Shown in pieces: positions 1 to 7,397 of a stretch of 19,580 bases of DNA (the first letter of the stretch is position 1; each line of letters begins with the position of its first letter). The position numbers and the translations under genes were made by a program. Below the pieces are notes generated by a model. That model saw only the letters and a program-made list of their open reading frames with translations. It made no database searches and was not told the origin of the DNA. The DNA is from an uncultured bacterium (GTDB lineage: Bacteria > Actinomycetota > Coriobacteriia > Coriobacteriales > Eggerthellaceae): NCBI GenBank assembly GCA_937890835.1, contig CALADF010000022.1, forward strand, positions 1-19,580, written 5' to 3'.

Positions 1-23
1 CTTTCCCATGCTGTTTCACTCCT

Positions 24-51
24 TAAAAACAAGAAACCGCCCGGTGGCGGT
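24..51 (-). terminator. Intrinsic terminator of tRNA-Leu
   Basis: Read on the minus strand, a 6-bp stem (ACCGCC / GGCGGT) with a 4-nt loop is followed directly by TTCTTGTTTTT. This is a classical Rho-independent terminator. It starts 12 nt past the CCA end of the tRNA, which fits it ending the tRNA transcript and any read-through from the toxin-like gene upstream. Confidence 0.8.
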
Positions 52-62
52 CTGCCGACGTA

Positions 63-147
63 TGGTCGGGGCGGCGGGATTCGAACCCGCACGGGCGATG
101 CCCACGGCGTTCTGAGCGCCGCGCGTCTGCCTTTCCGCCACGCCCCG
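63..147 (-). tRNA. tRNA-Leu, anticodon CAG
   Basis: On the minus strand these 85 nt fold into a full class II cloverleaf. The acceptor stem CGGGGCG pairs perfectly with CGCCCCG, followed by discriminator A and an encoded CCA. The D arm begins GCGGAAAGGCAGACGC, typical of tRNA-Leu. The anticodon stem CGGCG/CGCCG holds the loop CTCAGAA, giving anticodon CAG (complement at 112-114), which reads CUG. A long variable arm with a GGGC/GCCC stem precedes a T arm GCGGG-TTCGAAT-CCCGC. The class II variable arm with discriminator A supports leucine rather than serine. No convincing promoter was found in the 60 nt upstream. Confidence 0.95.
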
Positions 148-166
148 GGTATGGTATGATTCCATT

Positions 167-215
167 GTCCGAGAAAGCCTGGGTGAAGAGCCGGGGCAAT
201 CCTCGGACGTTTTTA
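167..215 (+). terminator. Terminator-like hairpin on the + strand, no gene ahead of it
   Basis: GTCCGAG (167-173) pairs perfectly with CTCGGAC (202-208). Inside it CCTGG (178-182) pairs with CCGGG (191-195), including one G-U pair. GTTTTTATTT follows on the + strand. The form is an intrinsic terminator for rightward transcription, yet no + strand gene precedes it in the window; the tRNA there is on the other strand. On the minus strand it lies just past the stop of the toxin-like gene but lacks a T tract. It may be a leftover terminator, the 3' end of an unseen small RNA, or a boundary of the low-GC insert. Confidence 0.4.
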
Positions 216-740
216 TTTCACGAACATGGTTGCATTGCCCGACTTTATCAAGATGATTTTTTGGACTCCGGGGTCTTCGAGAATCCATGCTATGGCGACC
301 TCAGCATCTTCTCGCCGTATTTCACTTGTCGATAAATCAACTACGAAATTCGGCCCTTGACGGGGGATTTTCTCGGTTACCCTCCTTTTTAACTTCGACA
401 CGCTGTTTGACGACACCCTCTTGACATCGAACAACATTCCGTCGAGAAGGACATCGCTCGTGTTACCGTCAGTTAGCTTATGCGCATCCGCATTTCTAAA
501 AACGATTTTGCATCCAGCGTTCGCCAGCCATAAACCGACTTGGATTTCCTTACCTTCGAGCACCGTAAAGTCCTCTATTTCGACACCTCCTCTTTTTGCT
601 TGACCATTGATGAATGAGGCGTAATGTTTCCGGTAAGAATTTTCATTCGACCCTGATTTTTTATGAGCTGAACGCCGGACCGGTTTGCGACCGGCGTTCA
701 GCTGCGGTGGAAGCGCAGTGTCCAATGCGGTAGAATTCAA
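213..740 (-). CDS. Orphan CdiA-CT-like tRNA nuclease toxin domain, probably a truncated remnant
   Basis: The reading frame gives up to 175 residues. Residues ~30-175 resemble the C-terminal tRNA nuclease domain of contact-dependent inhibition toxins (CdiA_C, PD-(D/E)XK-like). Visible candidate catalytic residues are Glu65 in the helix KEIQVGLWLANAG, Asp96 in SDVLLDG, and Asp105-Val-Lys107 in MLFDVKR; the segment NFVVDLST follows, as in that family. Such domains normally sit at the end of a large secreted protein with an immunity gene next door. Here there is neither: the frame reaches an upstream stop, offers no ATG or GTG start before the domain, and only a TTG at 740 with a weak Shine-Dalgarno site. 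Residues ~8-25 are encoded by an inverted repeat. Hand-counted GC over 241-660 is about 46%, with AAA/ATA/AGA/TTA codons unlike the neighbours, pointing to transfer. Family assignment comes from motif recall, not a search. Expression and activity are doubtful. Confidence 0.55.
   Translation of the reverse strand: MNSTALDTALPPQLNAGRKPVRRSAHKKSGSNENSYRKHYASFINGQAKRGGVEIEDFTVLEGKEIQVGLWLANAGCKIVFRNADAHKLTDGNTSDVLLDGMLFDVKRVSSNSVSKLKRRVTEKIPRQGPNFVVDLSTSEIRREDAEVAIAWILEDPGVQKIILIKSGNATMFVK
666..703 (+). repeat. Stem-loop element, copy 1 (perfect 13-bp inverted repeat)
   Basis: AGCTGAACGCCGG (666-678) is the exact reverse complement of CCGGCGTTCAGCT (691-703), around a 12-nt loop ACCGGTTTGCGA. 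It marks the sharp change from the low-GC toxin insert on its left to normal GC on its right. There is no T tract on either side in the right place, so it is not a standard terminator. A second stem-loop with the same arm and loop sizes and a loop differing at one base lies at 1067-1102 in the same orientation. Confidence 0.8.
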
Positions 741-816
741 CCTGATAAGAGAGCTGTTCCCGCAAACAGCAGCGGGGTTGTACGAGCTGATCGAAGTGAT
801 GGCGAATGGCGTTTAG
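718..816 (+). CDS. Possible 32-residue leader peptide or broken 5' part of the next gene
   Basis: A GTG at 718 opens a short frame whose product begins VSNAVEFNLIRELFPQ and ends ELIEVMANGV at a TAG at 814-816. It overlaps the start of the 73-codon gene by 11 nt, so it could be a translationally coupled small gene, or the first part of one gene split by a frameshift. The peptide has a natural-looking amphipathic composition and a weak GGTGG ribosome site. I do not recognise it. The start is uncertain because ATG at 798 in the same frame would leave only five residues. Confidence 0.3.
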   Translation: MSNAVEFNLIRELFPQTAAGLYELIEVMANGV

Positions 817-1027
817 CGAGCGAGACGAGCTCAGAAACGAGCTCTTCCTCGAGTACCTGGACCGTTTCGGGAAATGCTTCGGCGTGCCGTTCCACGCGTT
901 CGACTTCGGAACCGAGGACTTCATCGAGGAGCTTCAGTACAGCCTCGAAACCGGCGTGCCGTTCGACCCTGACAGCCCGCGATGGAGATGGGAGCCGCTC
1001 GATCTTCCCGAAGGCGTTTTGATATAA
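806..1027 (+). CDS. Small acidic protein of unknown function (73 aa)
   Basis: The product starts MAFSERDELRNELFLEY and contains FGVPFHAFDFGTEDF and a C-terminal LETGVPFDPDSPRW. It is rich in Asp, Glu and aromatic residues, has no signal peptide or membrane segment, and looks like a compact cytosolic protein. Codon choice (GAC, TTC, CTC, GAG) matches the high-GC housekeeping genes. A stop at 797-799 leaves ATG 806 as the only start. A clear intrinsic terminator begins 6 nt past the stop, which supports a real gene. It lies divergently from the orphan toxin domain, but nothing in the sequence shows it to be an immunity protein. I do not recognise the family. Confidence 0.65.
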   Translation: MAFSERDELRNELFLEYLDRFGKCFGVPFHAFDFGTEDFIEELQYSLETGVPFDPDSPRWRWEPLDLPEGVLI

Positions 1028-1032
1028 CGAGC

Positions 1033-1057
1033 AAGCCCTGCGTCTCGCGGGGCTTTT
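1033..1057 (+). terminator. Intrinsic terminator after the 73-aa gene
   Basis: AAGCCCTGCG (1033-1042) pairs with CGCGGGGCTT (1046-1055) across a 3-nt loop, giving a 10-bp stem with one G-U pair, followed by TTC. The T tract is short (TTTT including the stem end), but the strong GC stem 6 nt after the stop codon makes termination likely. Confidence 0.75.
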
Positions 1058-1066
1058 CATGCCCTG

Positions 1067-1102
1067 GTTGACCGTTGGGCCGGTTTGCGACCACTGCTCA
1101 AC
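1067..1102 (+). repeat. Stem-loop element, copy 2 (imperfect, same geometry as copy 1)
   Basis: GTTGACCGTTGG (1067-1078) pairs with CCACTGCTCAAC (1091-1102) around a 12-nt loop GCCGGTTTGCGA, with two internal mismatches and one G-U pair. Eleven of the 12 loop bases match copy 1 at 666-703, and CCGGTTTGCGACC is identical over 13 nt. At arm positions 2/11 and 10/3 copy 1 has C-G while copy 2 has T-A, so base pairing has been kept while sequence changed. It lies 10 nt past the terminator of the previous gene and 64 nt before the next ATG. Confidence 0.7.
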
Positions 1103-1166
1103 GAAACGGATCTGACGAAGATGGTGTTGGAAGAATGTTGAGAGAAGCCTAGGAGCATCGGCGTAG

Positions 1167-1364
1167 ATGAGAATTACCGACTGCCCGACTATCGATAACA
1201 CTACCGTTCTCGTTCTCGACGAAGACCTCCCCCTCGCGAAATGGCACGCCGTGGTCATCGATGGCAAGCGTTACGTGCCGAGGATGATCATGGATGTCGA
1301 AAGCAACGTCACCGGCGTAGAGGGGAAGCACGACCTCGTAGGGAAAAACGTCTTCTTCGAATAG
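1167..1364 (+). CDS. Small protein of unknown function (65 aa)
   Basis: The product begins MRITDCPTIDNTTVLVLDED and ends EGKHDLVGKNVFFE. It has a beta-rich pattern with alternating hydrophobic residues, a central KWHAVVIDGKRYVPRMIMDV segment that looks like a small barrel, and no signal peptide or membrane helix. An AGGAG site at 1151-1155 lies 11 nt ahead of ATG 1167, and codon use fits the high-GC genome. I do not recognise the family and assign no function. It follows the second stem-loop, as the 73-aa gene follows the first. No terminator is visible after it. Confidence 0.6.
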   Translation: MRITDCPTIDNTTVLVLDEDLPLAKWHAVVIDGKRYVPRMIMDVESNVTGVEGKHDLVGKNVFFE

Positions 1365-1407
1365 AGGCTGAGCCGAATCCGGCCGACCACCCGCCCATCC
1401 TGCCATT

Positions 1408-1437
1408 CTGTACTTGCGGTGGGGAAACCGATACAAT
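1408..1437 (+). promoter_or_regulatory. Possible promoter for the ABC-F gene
   Basis: In the 182-nt gap 1365-1546 there is a good -10 hexamer TACAAT at 1432-1437. The best -35 partner is weak (CTGTAC, 1408-1413, with an 18-nt spacer). The predicted leader of about 100 nt shows no obvious short peptide or attenuator of the kind known for some antibiotic-responsive ABC-F genes. This is a motif match only. Confidence 0.3.
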
Positions 1438-1546
1438 GAATGATTCGTGAAACAAGCGTTACGGCGGGCTCTCGCGTTGCGGCCTCACGGTTCGAGCGTC
1501 GTGCGAGTGCGCTCCCCCTGGTTTTTGAAAGAGAATTCGAACTCCC

Positions 1547-3586
<2,040 letters not shown>

Positions 3587-3635
3587 CGGTCGCGCCTTCG
3601 AGGGACATCGACGGGGCGATGCTGCCGGGACGGAG

Positions 3636-3650
3636 CGGGCGATACGCCCG
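3636..3650 (+). terminator. Weak hairpin after the ABC-F gene
   Basis: CGGGCG and CGCCCG form a 6-bp stem with a 3-nt loop 49 nt past the ABC-F stop. The following GAAACCGATAATTGCGTTTT has T bases only 16 nt later, so this is not a convincing intrinsic terminator. Confidence 0.25.
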
Positions 3651-3730
3651 GAAACCGATAATTGCGTTTTGAGTTGCAGACGAAATCGCAGGTAGTTTGC
3701 TATTCTTCGCCTAGACTATCGGTTGGCCCG

Positions 3731-3784
3731 AAGGAGGTTTCGGTGAAGATCTTGGGCATGGGCATCCCCGAGTTGCTGATCGTG
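3731..3784 (+). pseudogene. Relic of a tatA 5' end (ribosome site, GTG start, ~13 codons)
   Basis: AAGGAGG at 3731-3737 is a near-perfect Shine-Dalgarno site 5 nt before GTG 3743. Translation gives VKILGMGIPELLIV, which matches the usual start of TatA, the small twin-arginine translocase subunit (Gly-Met/Ile-Pro-Glu-Leu before a membrane helix). The hydrophobic helix and the FGPKKLPEL-type hinge that should follow are missing in all three frames; the sequence turns Arg/Ser-rich. The frame has no stop and runs in phase into trmL, so translation from here would add 57 residues to TrmL. A short match carries limited weight, but the ribosome site and spacing fit a real former gene start. Confidence 0.45.
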
Positions 3785-3913
3785 CGTGCTCTGCGCGTCG
3801 GCTCCGATTCGACGCTCGCGCGTATCGTGCGCGTCGCGTGTCGACCGAGCCTGTATCATGTTGCGAGCGCGGCGCTTGTCGAGCGCCGATCTAACGGTCG
3901 AAGGGATCTTTGC

Positions 3914-4375
3914 ATGCTCAACATCGTTTTGGTGGAACCCGAGATTCCGCAGAACACCGGGAACATCGCGCGAACCTGCGCGTGCATCGGCGCGCGCTTG
4001 CACCTCGTCGAGCCGATGGGCTTTCGGCCGACCGAGCGCAACCTTAAGCGCGCGGGCTGCGATTACTGGGACGATGTGGAGATCGTGCGTTGGTCGTGCG
4101 TGGGCGCGTTTTTCGAAGCCCACGGTGAAGATGACCTGCACTTGTTCACGGGCGCAGTCGAACGTGGCTTTGCCGACGTGGCTTACGCCGATGAGTGCTT
4201 TCTCGTGTTCGGTCGCGAGAGCCGCGGTCTTGCCCGCGAGGTGATCGAGGCGCATCGCGATCGCTGCGTGCGCATCCCCATGCTCGCCGAACGGCGAAGC
4301 CTCAACTTGTCCAACGCGGTGGCCATCGCTTCCTACGAGGCGCTTCGGCAGCTTGGGTATCCGCATCTGGTCTGA
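3914..4375 (+). CDS. trmL: tRNA (cytidine(34)-2'-O)-methyltransferase TrmL
   Basis: The 153-residue product is a minimal SPOUT methyltransferase of the TrmL (YibK) type. This enzyme uses S-adenosylmethionine to methylate the 2'-OH of the wobble base in tRNA-Leu isoacceptors. Diagnostic segments are NTGNIART (14-21), the knot motifs FGRESRGL (99-106) and RSLNLSNAVAI (128-138). Its length is that of the family, so ATG 3914, with AAGGGA at 3901-3906, is the best start. The frame stays open upstream to 3662, and a GTG with a stronger ribosome site at 3743 would extend the protein by 57 residues; I read that extension as a tatA relic. Homologs methylate cmnm5UAA and CAA tRNA-Leu, so the tRNA-Leu(CAG) in this window is not its known target. 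Confidence 0.92.
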   Translation: MLNIVLVEPEIPQNTGNIARTCACIGARLHLVEPMGFRPTERNLKRAGCDYWDDVEIVRWSCVGAFFEAHGEDDLHLFTGAVERGFADVAYADECFLVFGRESRGLAREVIEAHRDRCVRIPMLAERRSLNLSNAVAIASYEALRQLGYPHLV

Positions 4376-4524
4376 TTCGCGCATCCTTCTTGAAGAATGG
4401 TGCGCGCGGTCGATGCCCGCCCCCGTGCACGGTAGAGTAAGGGCGTGTCGGTCTCGCCGATCTCAATGAGCTCGGCAGGCGGGAGGCCGACGATCGTCAA
4501 ATCAACCTAACCGATAGGGAGCGT

Positions 4525-6483
4525 ATGGAAGCCCTCGAACTCATCCTCTTCCTCCTCGTGGCGGTTCTCGCCTCGAGTTTGCTCGACCGATTCCTGCACG
4601 GCGTCTCGCTTCCGCTCGTGCAGATCCTGCTCGGCGCCATCATCGCCGTCTTCGTGACGACGCCGGTGTCGTCGGGCATAGACGCCGAGCTGCTGCTCAT
4701 TTTGTTCATAGCCCCCTTGCACTTCAACGAGTCGCGTCATGTCGATTCGGGGGAGATGTGGCGCAACCGCTGGGGGATCGCGTCTCTGGTCACGGGTTTG
4801 GTGCTCGCTATCATCGTTTCGGTCGGTTTCACGCTGCATGCCCTCGTGCCCGCCATTCCCCTGGCCGCCGCGCTCGCCGTCGGCGCGGCGATGGGTTCTA
4901 CCGACGCCACGGCGGTCACCTCGCTCACCAAAGACGTGCGGTTCGGCAAACGTCACGAGGCGCTGCTTGCGGGTGAGGCGCTGTTCAACGACGTCACCGG
5001 CACGGTGGGTTTCCAGTGCGCCATCGCCGTGGTGGTCGCAGGCGCGTTCTCCCTCACGCACGCCGGCGAGGAGTTCGCGCTCGAGCTGTTCGGCGGCATC
5101 TTCGTCGGAGCGGCGTTGGGCTTTGCGTTCTGGGGGCTTTTGAATCTTCTTCGGAAAACGGGGCTGGAGAACCCGACGGTGTTCGTCGTGCTCGAGCTGC
5201 TCATCCCGTTTTTGATCTACCTGGCCTGCGAGCAGATTCACGTCGGCGGCGTCATCGCCGTGGTTGCCGGCGGTATGGTCATCTCCCTCATGCCGCAGAA
5301 GAAGAGCCTGCAGACCGCGCGGCTCCGCCTCCAGTCGCGCAGCGTGTGGCAGACGCTCGAGTTCGTGCTCAACGGCGTGATCTTCGTCATGCTCGGCATG
5401 CAGCTTCCTCGCGTGCTCTCGCCTGTTCTCGACGGAGGGACCCTCGACGCGGCGTATCTCGTCATGTGCATGGTCGTGGTGACCATCGTGCTCGAGGGCG
5501 TGCGTTTTCTGTGGGTGCTCGGCATGGACATGTTCGACGCGCGCTCGCGCGGGCTCGAGCTTCGGACGTGCTTCACGAAGGCGAGATTGAAAGAGACGCT
5601 CGCGATGGCGTTCGCAGGTCCCAAGGGAGGCGTGACGCTTTCGCTTCTGCTGACGATGCCCGTGGTCATCACGTCGGGCGAGATCTTCCCGATGCGCGAG
5701 GAGATCCTCTCCCTCGCGTCGGGCGTGATCCTGTGCACGTTGCTGCTGGCGAATTTCGCCGTGCCGCGCCTTGTCCCCCATAAGATCCACGAGAAGCGTA
5801 CGCGCGATATCGTCGACGCCGAGATCGCGCTGTTCATGCGCGTGATCGCGTCCATCCAAGACGACGCCCACTTCACGGGGGCCGTTACAGGGGAGCCTTT
5901 CGCGCGCACGGTCGCAGCCCATGCGGCCCAGGGCGCCGATCGCGTGCCTGCGGGGGAGGTGCCTGCGGAAGCGGCGTTTGCGGATGCGGCGGCGGATGCC
6001 TCGGTTACGCTTGAGCCGGAGAGGGGGTCCGAGCGGGCTTGCGGCGCCGATCGCAAGATCGGCGCGCGTTCGAGGCTTCTTCTGGAAGATCTCGGGCTCG
6101 ATGACGTGGACGAGCCTGCGACCGCTATCGTGTTGAAGCGCTACGCCGACCGTATCGCCGAGCTGGCTCCCTTCGCGAGTGGGGACATGGCGCGTGCGGC
6201 ACGCGACGTCGTCGCCCGCTGCGAGGAGATTTACGACCGCGCCGACGAGATCGCCGTCGCGGTGGCGGATGCGGAAAACGACGAGGTCGATGGCATTCTC
6301 GACCTCAGCGCCCGCATGGCGGTCTTGCGCGCGGTGGGCGAGGCCATCGACGATGTCGCCGACCAGGCTCTTGCCCGGGAGCTCGAGTTCATCAAGGAGA
6401 TGAGGCGCGCGGGCGAGCTTTCCGCCGCTCGGGCGCGTGAGCTGCGCAACGACGTCTACGTCCAGCAGATGATGATCGACTGA
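4525..6483 (+). CDS. CPA1 family Na+/H+ antiporter
   Basis: This 652-residue integral membrane protein has about 12 hydrophobic segments in residues 1-420. Family motifs include GSTDATAV (124-131), where the Asp lies in the ion pathway, GEALFNDVTG (150-159) with the paired Asn-Asp typical of CPA1/NhaP exchangers, and FAGPKGGVTLSLLL (363-376). These proteins exchange Na+ or K+ for H+ to control pH and salt. Residues ~420-652 form a long soluble tail: first an Ala/Glu-rich low-complexity stretch, then a helical domain (~510-652) that may be regulatory. AGGGAG at 4516-4521 is close to ATG 4525. It stands alone, with 149 nt before it and 220 nt after it. Confidence 0.9.
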   Translation: MEALELILFLLVAVLASSLLDRFLHGVSLPLVQILLGAIIAVFVTTPVSSGIDAELLLILFIAPLHFNESRHVDSGEMWRNRWGIASLVTGLVLAIIVSVGFTLHALVPAIPLAAALAVGAAMGSTDATAVTSLTKDVRFGKRHEALLAGEALFNDVTGTVGFQCAIAVVVAGAFSLTHAGEEFALELFGGIFVGAALGFAFWGLLNLLRKTGLENPTVFVVLELLIPFLIYLACEQIHVGGVIAVVAGGMVISLMPQKKSLQTARLRLQSRSVWQTLEFVLNGVIFVMLGMQLPRVLSPVLDGGTLDAAYLVMCMVVVTIVLEGVRFLWVLGMDMFDARSRGLELRTCFTKARLKETLAMAFAGPKGGVTLSLLLTMPVVITSGEIFPMREEILSLASGVILCTLLLANFAVPRLVPHKIHEKRTRDIVDAEIALFMRVIASIQDDAHFTGAVTGEPFARTVAAHAAQGADRVPAGEVPAEAAFADAAADASVTLEPERGSERACGADRKIGARSRLLLEDLGLDDVDEPATAIVLKRYADRIAELAPFASGDMARAARDVVARCEEIYDRADEIAVAVADAENDEVDGILDLSARMAVLRAVGEAIDDVADQALARELEFIKEMRRAGELSAARARELRNDVYVQQMMID

Positions 6484-6598
6484 CGAAGCTCCCGAGCGCA
6501 TCGTGCGTCTCTCGTAAGCGCGCTGGGGGCGCGGCGGTCGGGCGCGGGGACGATTGCTTGCTTGGCGGGTGTCGAGCGCCGAGCGTCGGCCGTTTCCG

Positions 6599-6616
6599 CA
6601 TGTTGTCCTCAACATG
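6599..6616. repeat. Inverted repeat upstream of the M50 protease gene
   Basis: CATGTTG (6599-6605) and CAACATG (6610-6616) are perfect 7-bp arms around TCCT. It lies about 90 nt before the first gene of the long operon. Possible uses are a repressor site or a small RNA hairpin; neither is shown. No T tract follows on either strand. Confidence 0.4.
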
Positions 6617-6656
6617 TCAGCTTCGGCGAGTCGGCTTTCTCGATTGTGGACGTTTT

Positions 6657-6678
6657 GCACCCGCGACGGCGCGGGTGC
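6657..6678. repeat. 9-bp inverted repeat just ahead of the M50 protease gene
   Basis: GCACCCGCG (6657-6665) and CGCGGGTGC (6670-6678) are perfect arms around ACGG, ending 25 nt before the ATG. TAAACT at 6689-6694 is the nearest -10-like hexamer, which would put the repeat over the -35 area, where an operator could act. T bases precede the stem rather than follow it, so it is not a terminator on the + strand; on the minus strand it is followed by A bases. Confidence 0.45.
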
Positions 6679-6703
6679 GTCCTTCGGATAAACTGGGAAG
6701 ACT

Positions 6704-7384
6704 ATGAACGATACCTACCTCATCTACATCGCCTGTTCCATTCTGAGCTTCGTGCCCGCGCTCGTGCTCCACGAGGTTGCTCACGGATTCGCCGCTTACA
6801 AGCTCGGCGACCCCACGGCCAAACGCGCGGGGCGTCTGTCGCTGAATCCGATGAAGCACATCGACCCGTTCGGCACGGTCATCCTGCCGCTTCTGCTCAT
6901 GCTGATGGGCTGGCCCATCTTCGGCTACGCGAAGCCGGTTCCGTACAATCCCACGTACTTCAAGGATCCTCGCAAGGGCGACTTCATCGTGGGGATCGCA
7001 GGTCCGCTGGCCAACCTTGCCATGGCGGGTGTCGCGGGTCTGCTCGCGCATCTGCTGCTCGGCCCGTACCTCGCTTCCGGCGCAAGTGTGTTCTTCGATT
7101 ATTTCTACACGATGTTTCTGCCCATGTTCGCGTTGGTCAACCTGTACTTGATGTTCTTCAACCTGCTGCCCATCCCGCCGCTTGACGGCTCCTCTGTCTT
7201 CGCTCTTCTCATCCCGCGTCGTTATCTGGGGAAATACTACTCGGTTCAGCGCTATGCGTTCCCTGTTTTCATGATCGTCATCGTGGTGTTTCCCTACGTT
7301 TTCGGGTTCAGTCCCTTCTCGTGGTACCTCGATGTGACGGCCGGCAACCTCGCCAACCTCCTATTCCCGTTCAGGATAGCGTAG
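6704..7384 (+). CDS. Site-2-type membrane metalloprotease, M50 family
   Basis: The 226-residue, highly hydrophobic protein has the zinc-binding motif HEVAH (23-27) in its first membrane helix and NLLPIPPLDGS (153-163), whose Asp161 is the third zinc ligand of intramembrane site-2 proteases. It is of the short type without a PDZ domain, with 5-6 membrane segments, like many actinobacterial and clostridial M50 proteins found next to scpA. Such enzymes cut membrane-bound substrates within the bilayer; this one's substrate is unknown. GGGAAG lies just before ATG 6704. The stop is 13 nt before scpA, so it probably heads the long operon. Confidence 0.9.
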   Translation: MNDTYLIYIACSILSFVPALVLHEVAHGFAAYKLGDPTAKRAGRLSLNPMKHIDPFGTVILPLLLMLMGWPIFGYAKPVPYNPTYFKDPRKGDFIVGIAGPLANLAMAGVAGLLAHLLLGPYLASGASVFFDYFYTMFLPMFALVNLYLMFFNLLPIPPLDGSSVFALLIPRRYLGKYYSVQRYAFPVFMIVIVVFPYVFGFSPFSWYLDVTAGNLANLLFPFRIA

Positions 7385-7397
7385 CTGCGGGGGACCC

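Larger units (their letters stand above)
3587..3913 (+). other. 327-nt gap between the ABC-F gene and trmL
   Basis: The gap holds a short hairpin at 3636-3650 (CGGGCG-ATA-CGCCCG) that could end ABC-F transcription, although no T tract follows. It also holds an apparent relic of a tatA start at 3731-3784. Between 3785 and 3900 I see only GC-rich sequence without a recognisable gene. A TATCAT hexamer at 3853-3858 could be a -10 for trmL, but I find no good -35 for it. Confidence 0.5.

Noticed and set aside
421..603. A 60-codon + strand frame inside the toxin-like gene
   Set aside because: It is Ser/Pro-rich with no motif and lies opposite a frame that has a recognisable nuclease-like domain.
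630..691. Strong AGGAGG-like site inside the toxin frame (complement near 580-600) as a true internal start
   Set aside because: No ATG, GTG or TTG lies in frame at a proper distance; the next in-frame GTG is over 20 nt away and would cut into the domain.
63..740. Integrative element inserted at tRNA-Leu
   Set aside because: Site-specific islands normally use the 3' end of a tRNA. Here the foreign DNA lies on the 5' side, and no integrase or tRNA-end duplication is present.
666..1102. Integron attC sites flanking gene cassettes
   Set aside because: The first copy has GCTGAAC/GTTCAGC boxes close to the R-box consensus, but the second has them in the opposite sense. The sites are far shorter than attC, and no integrase is seen.
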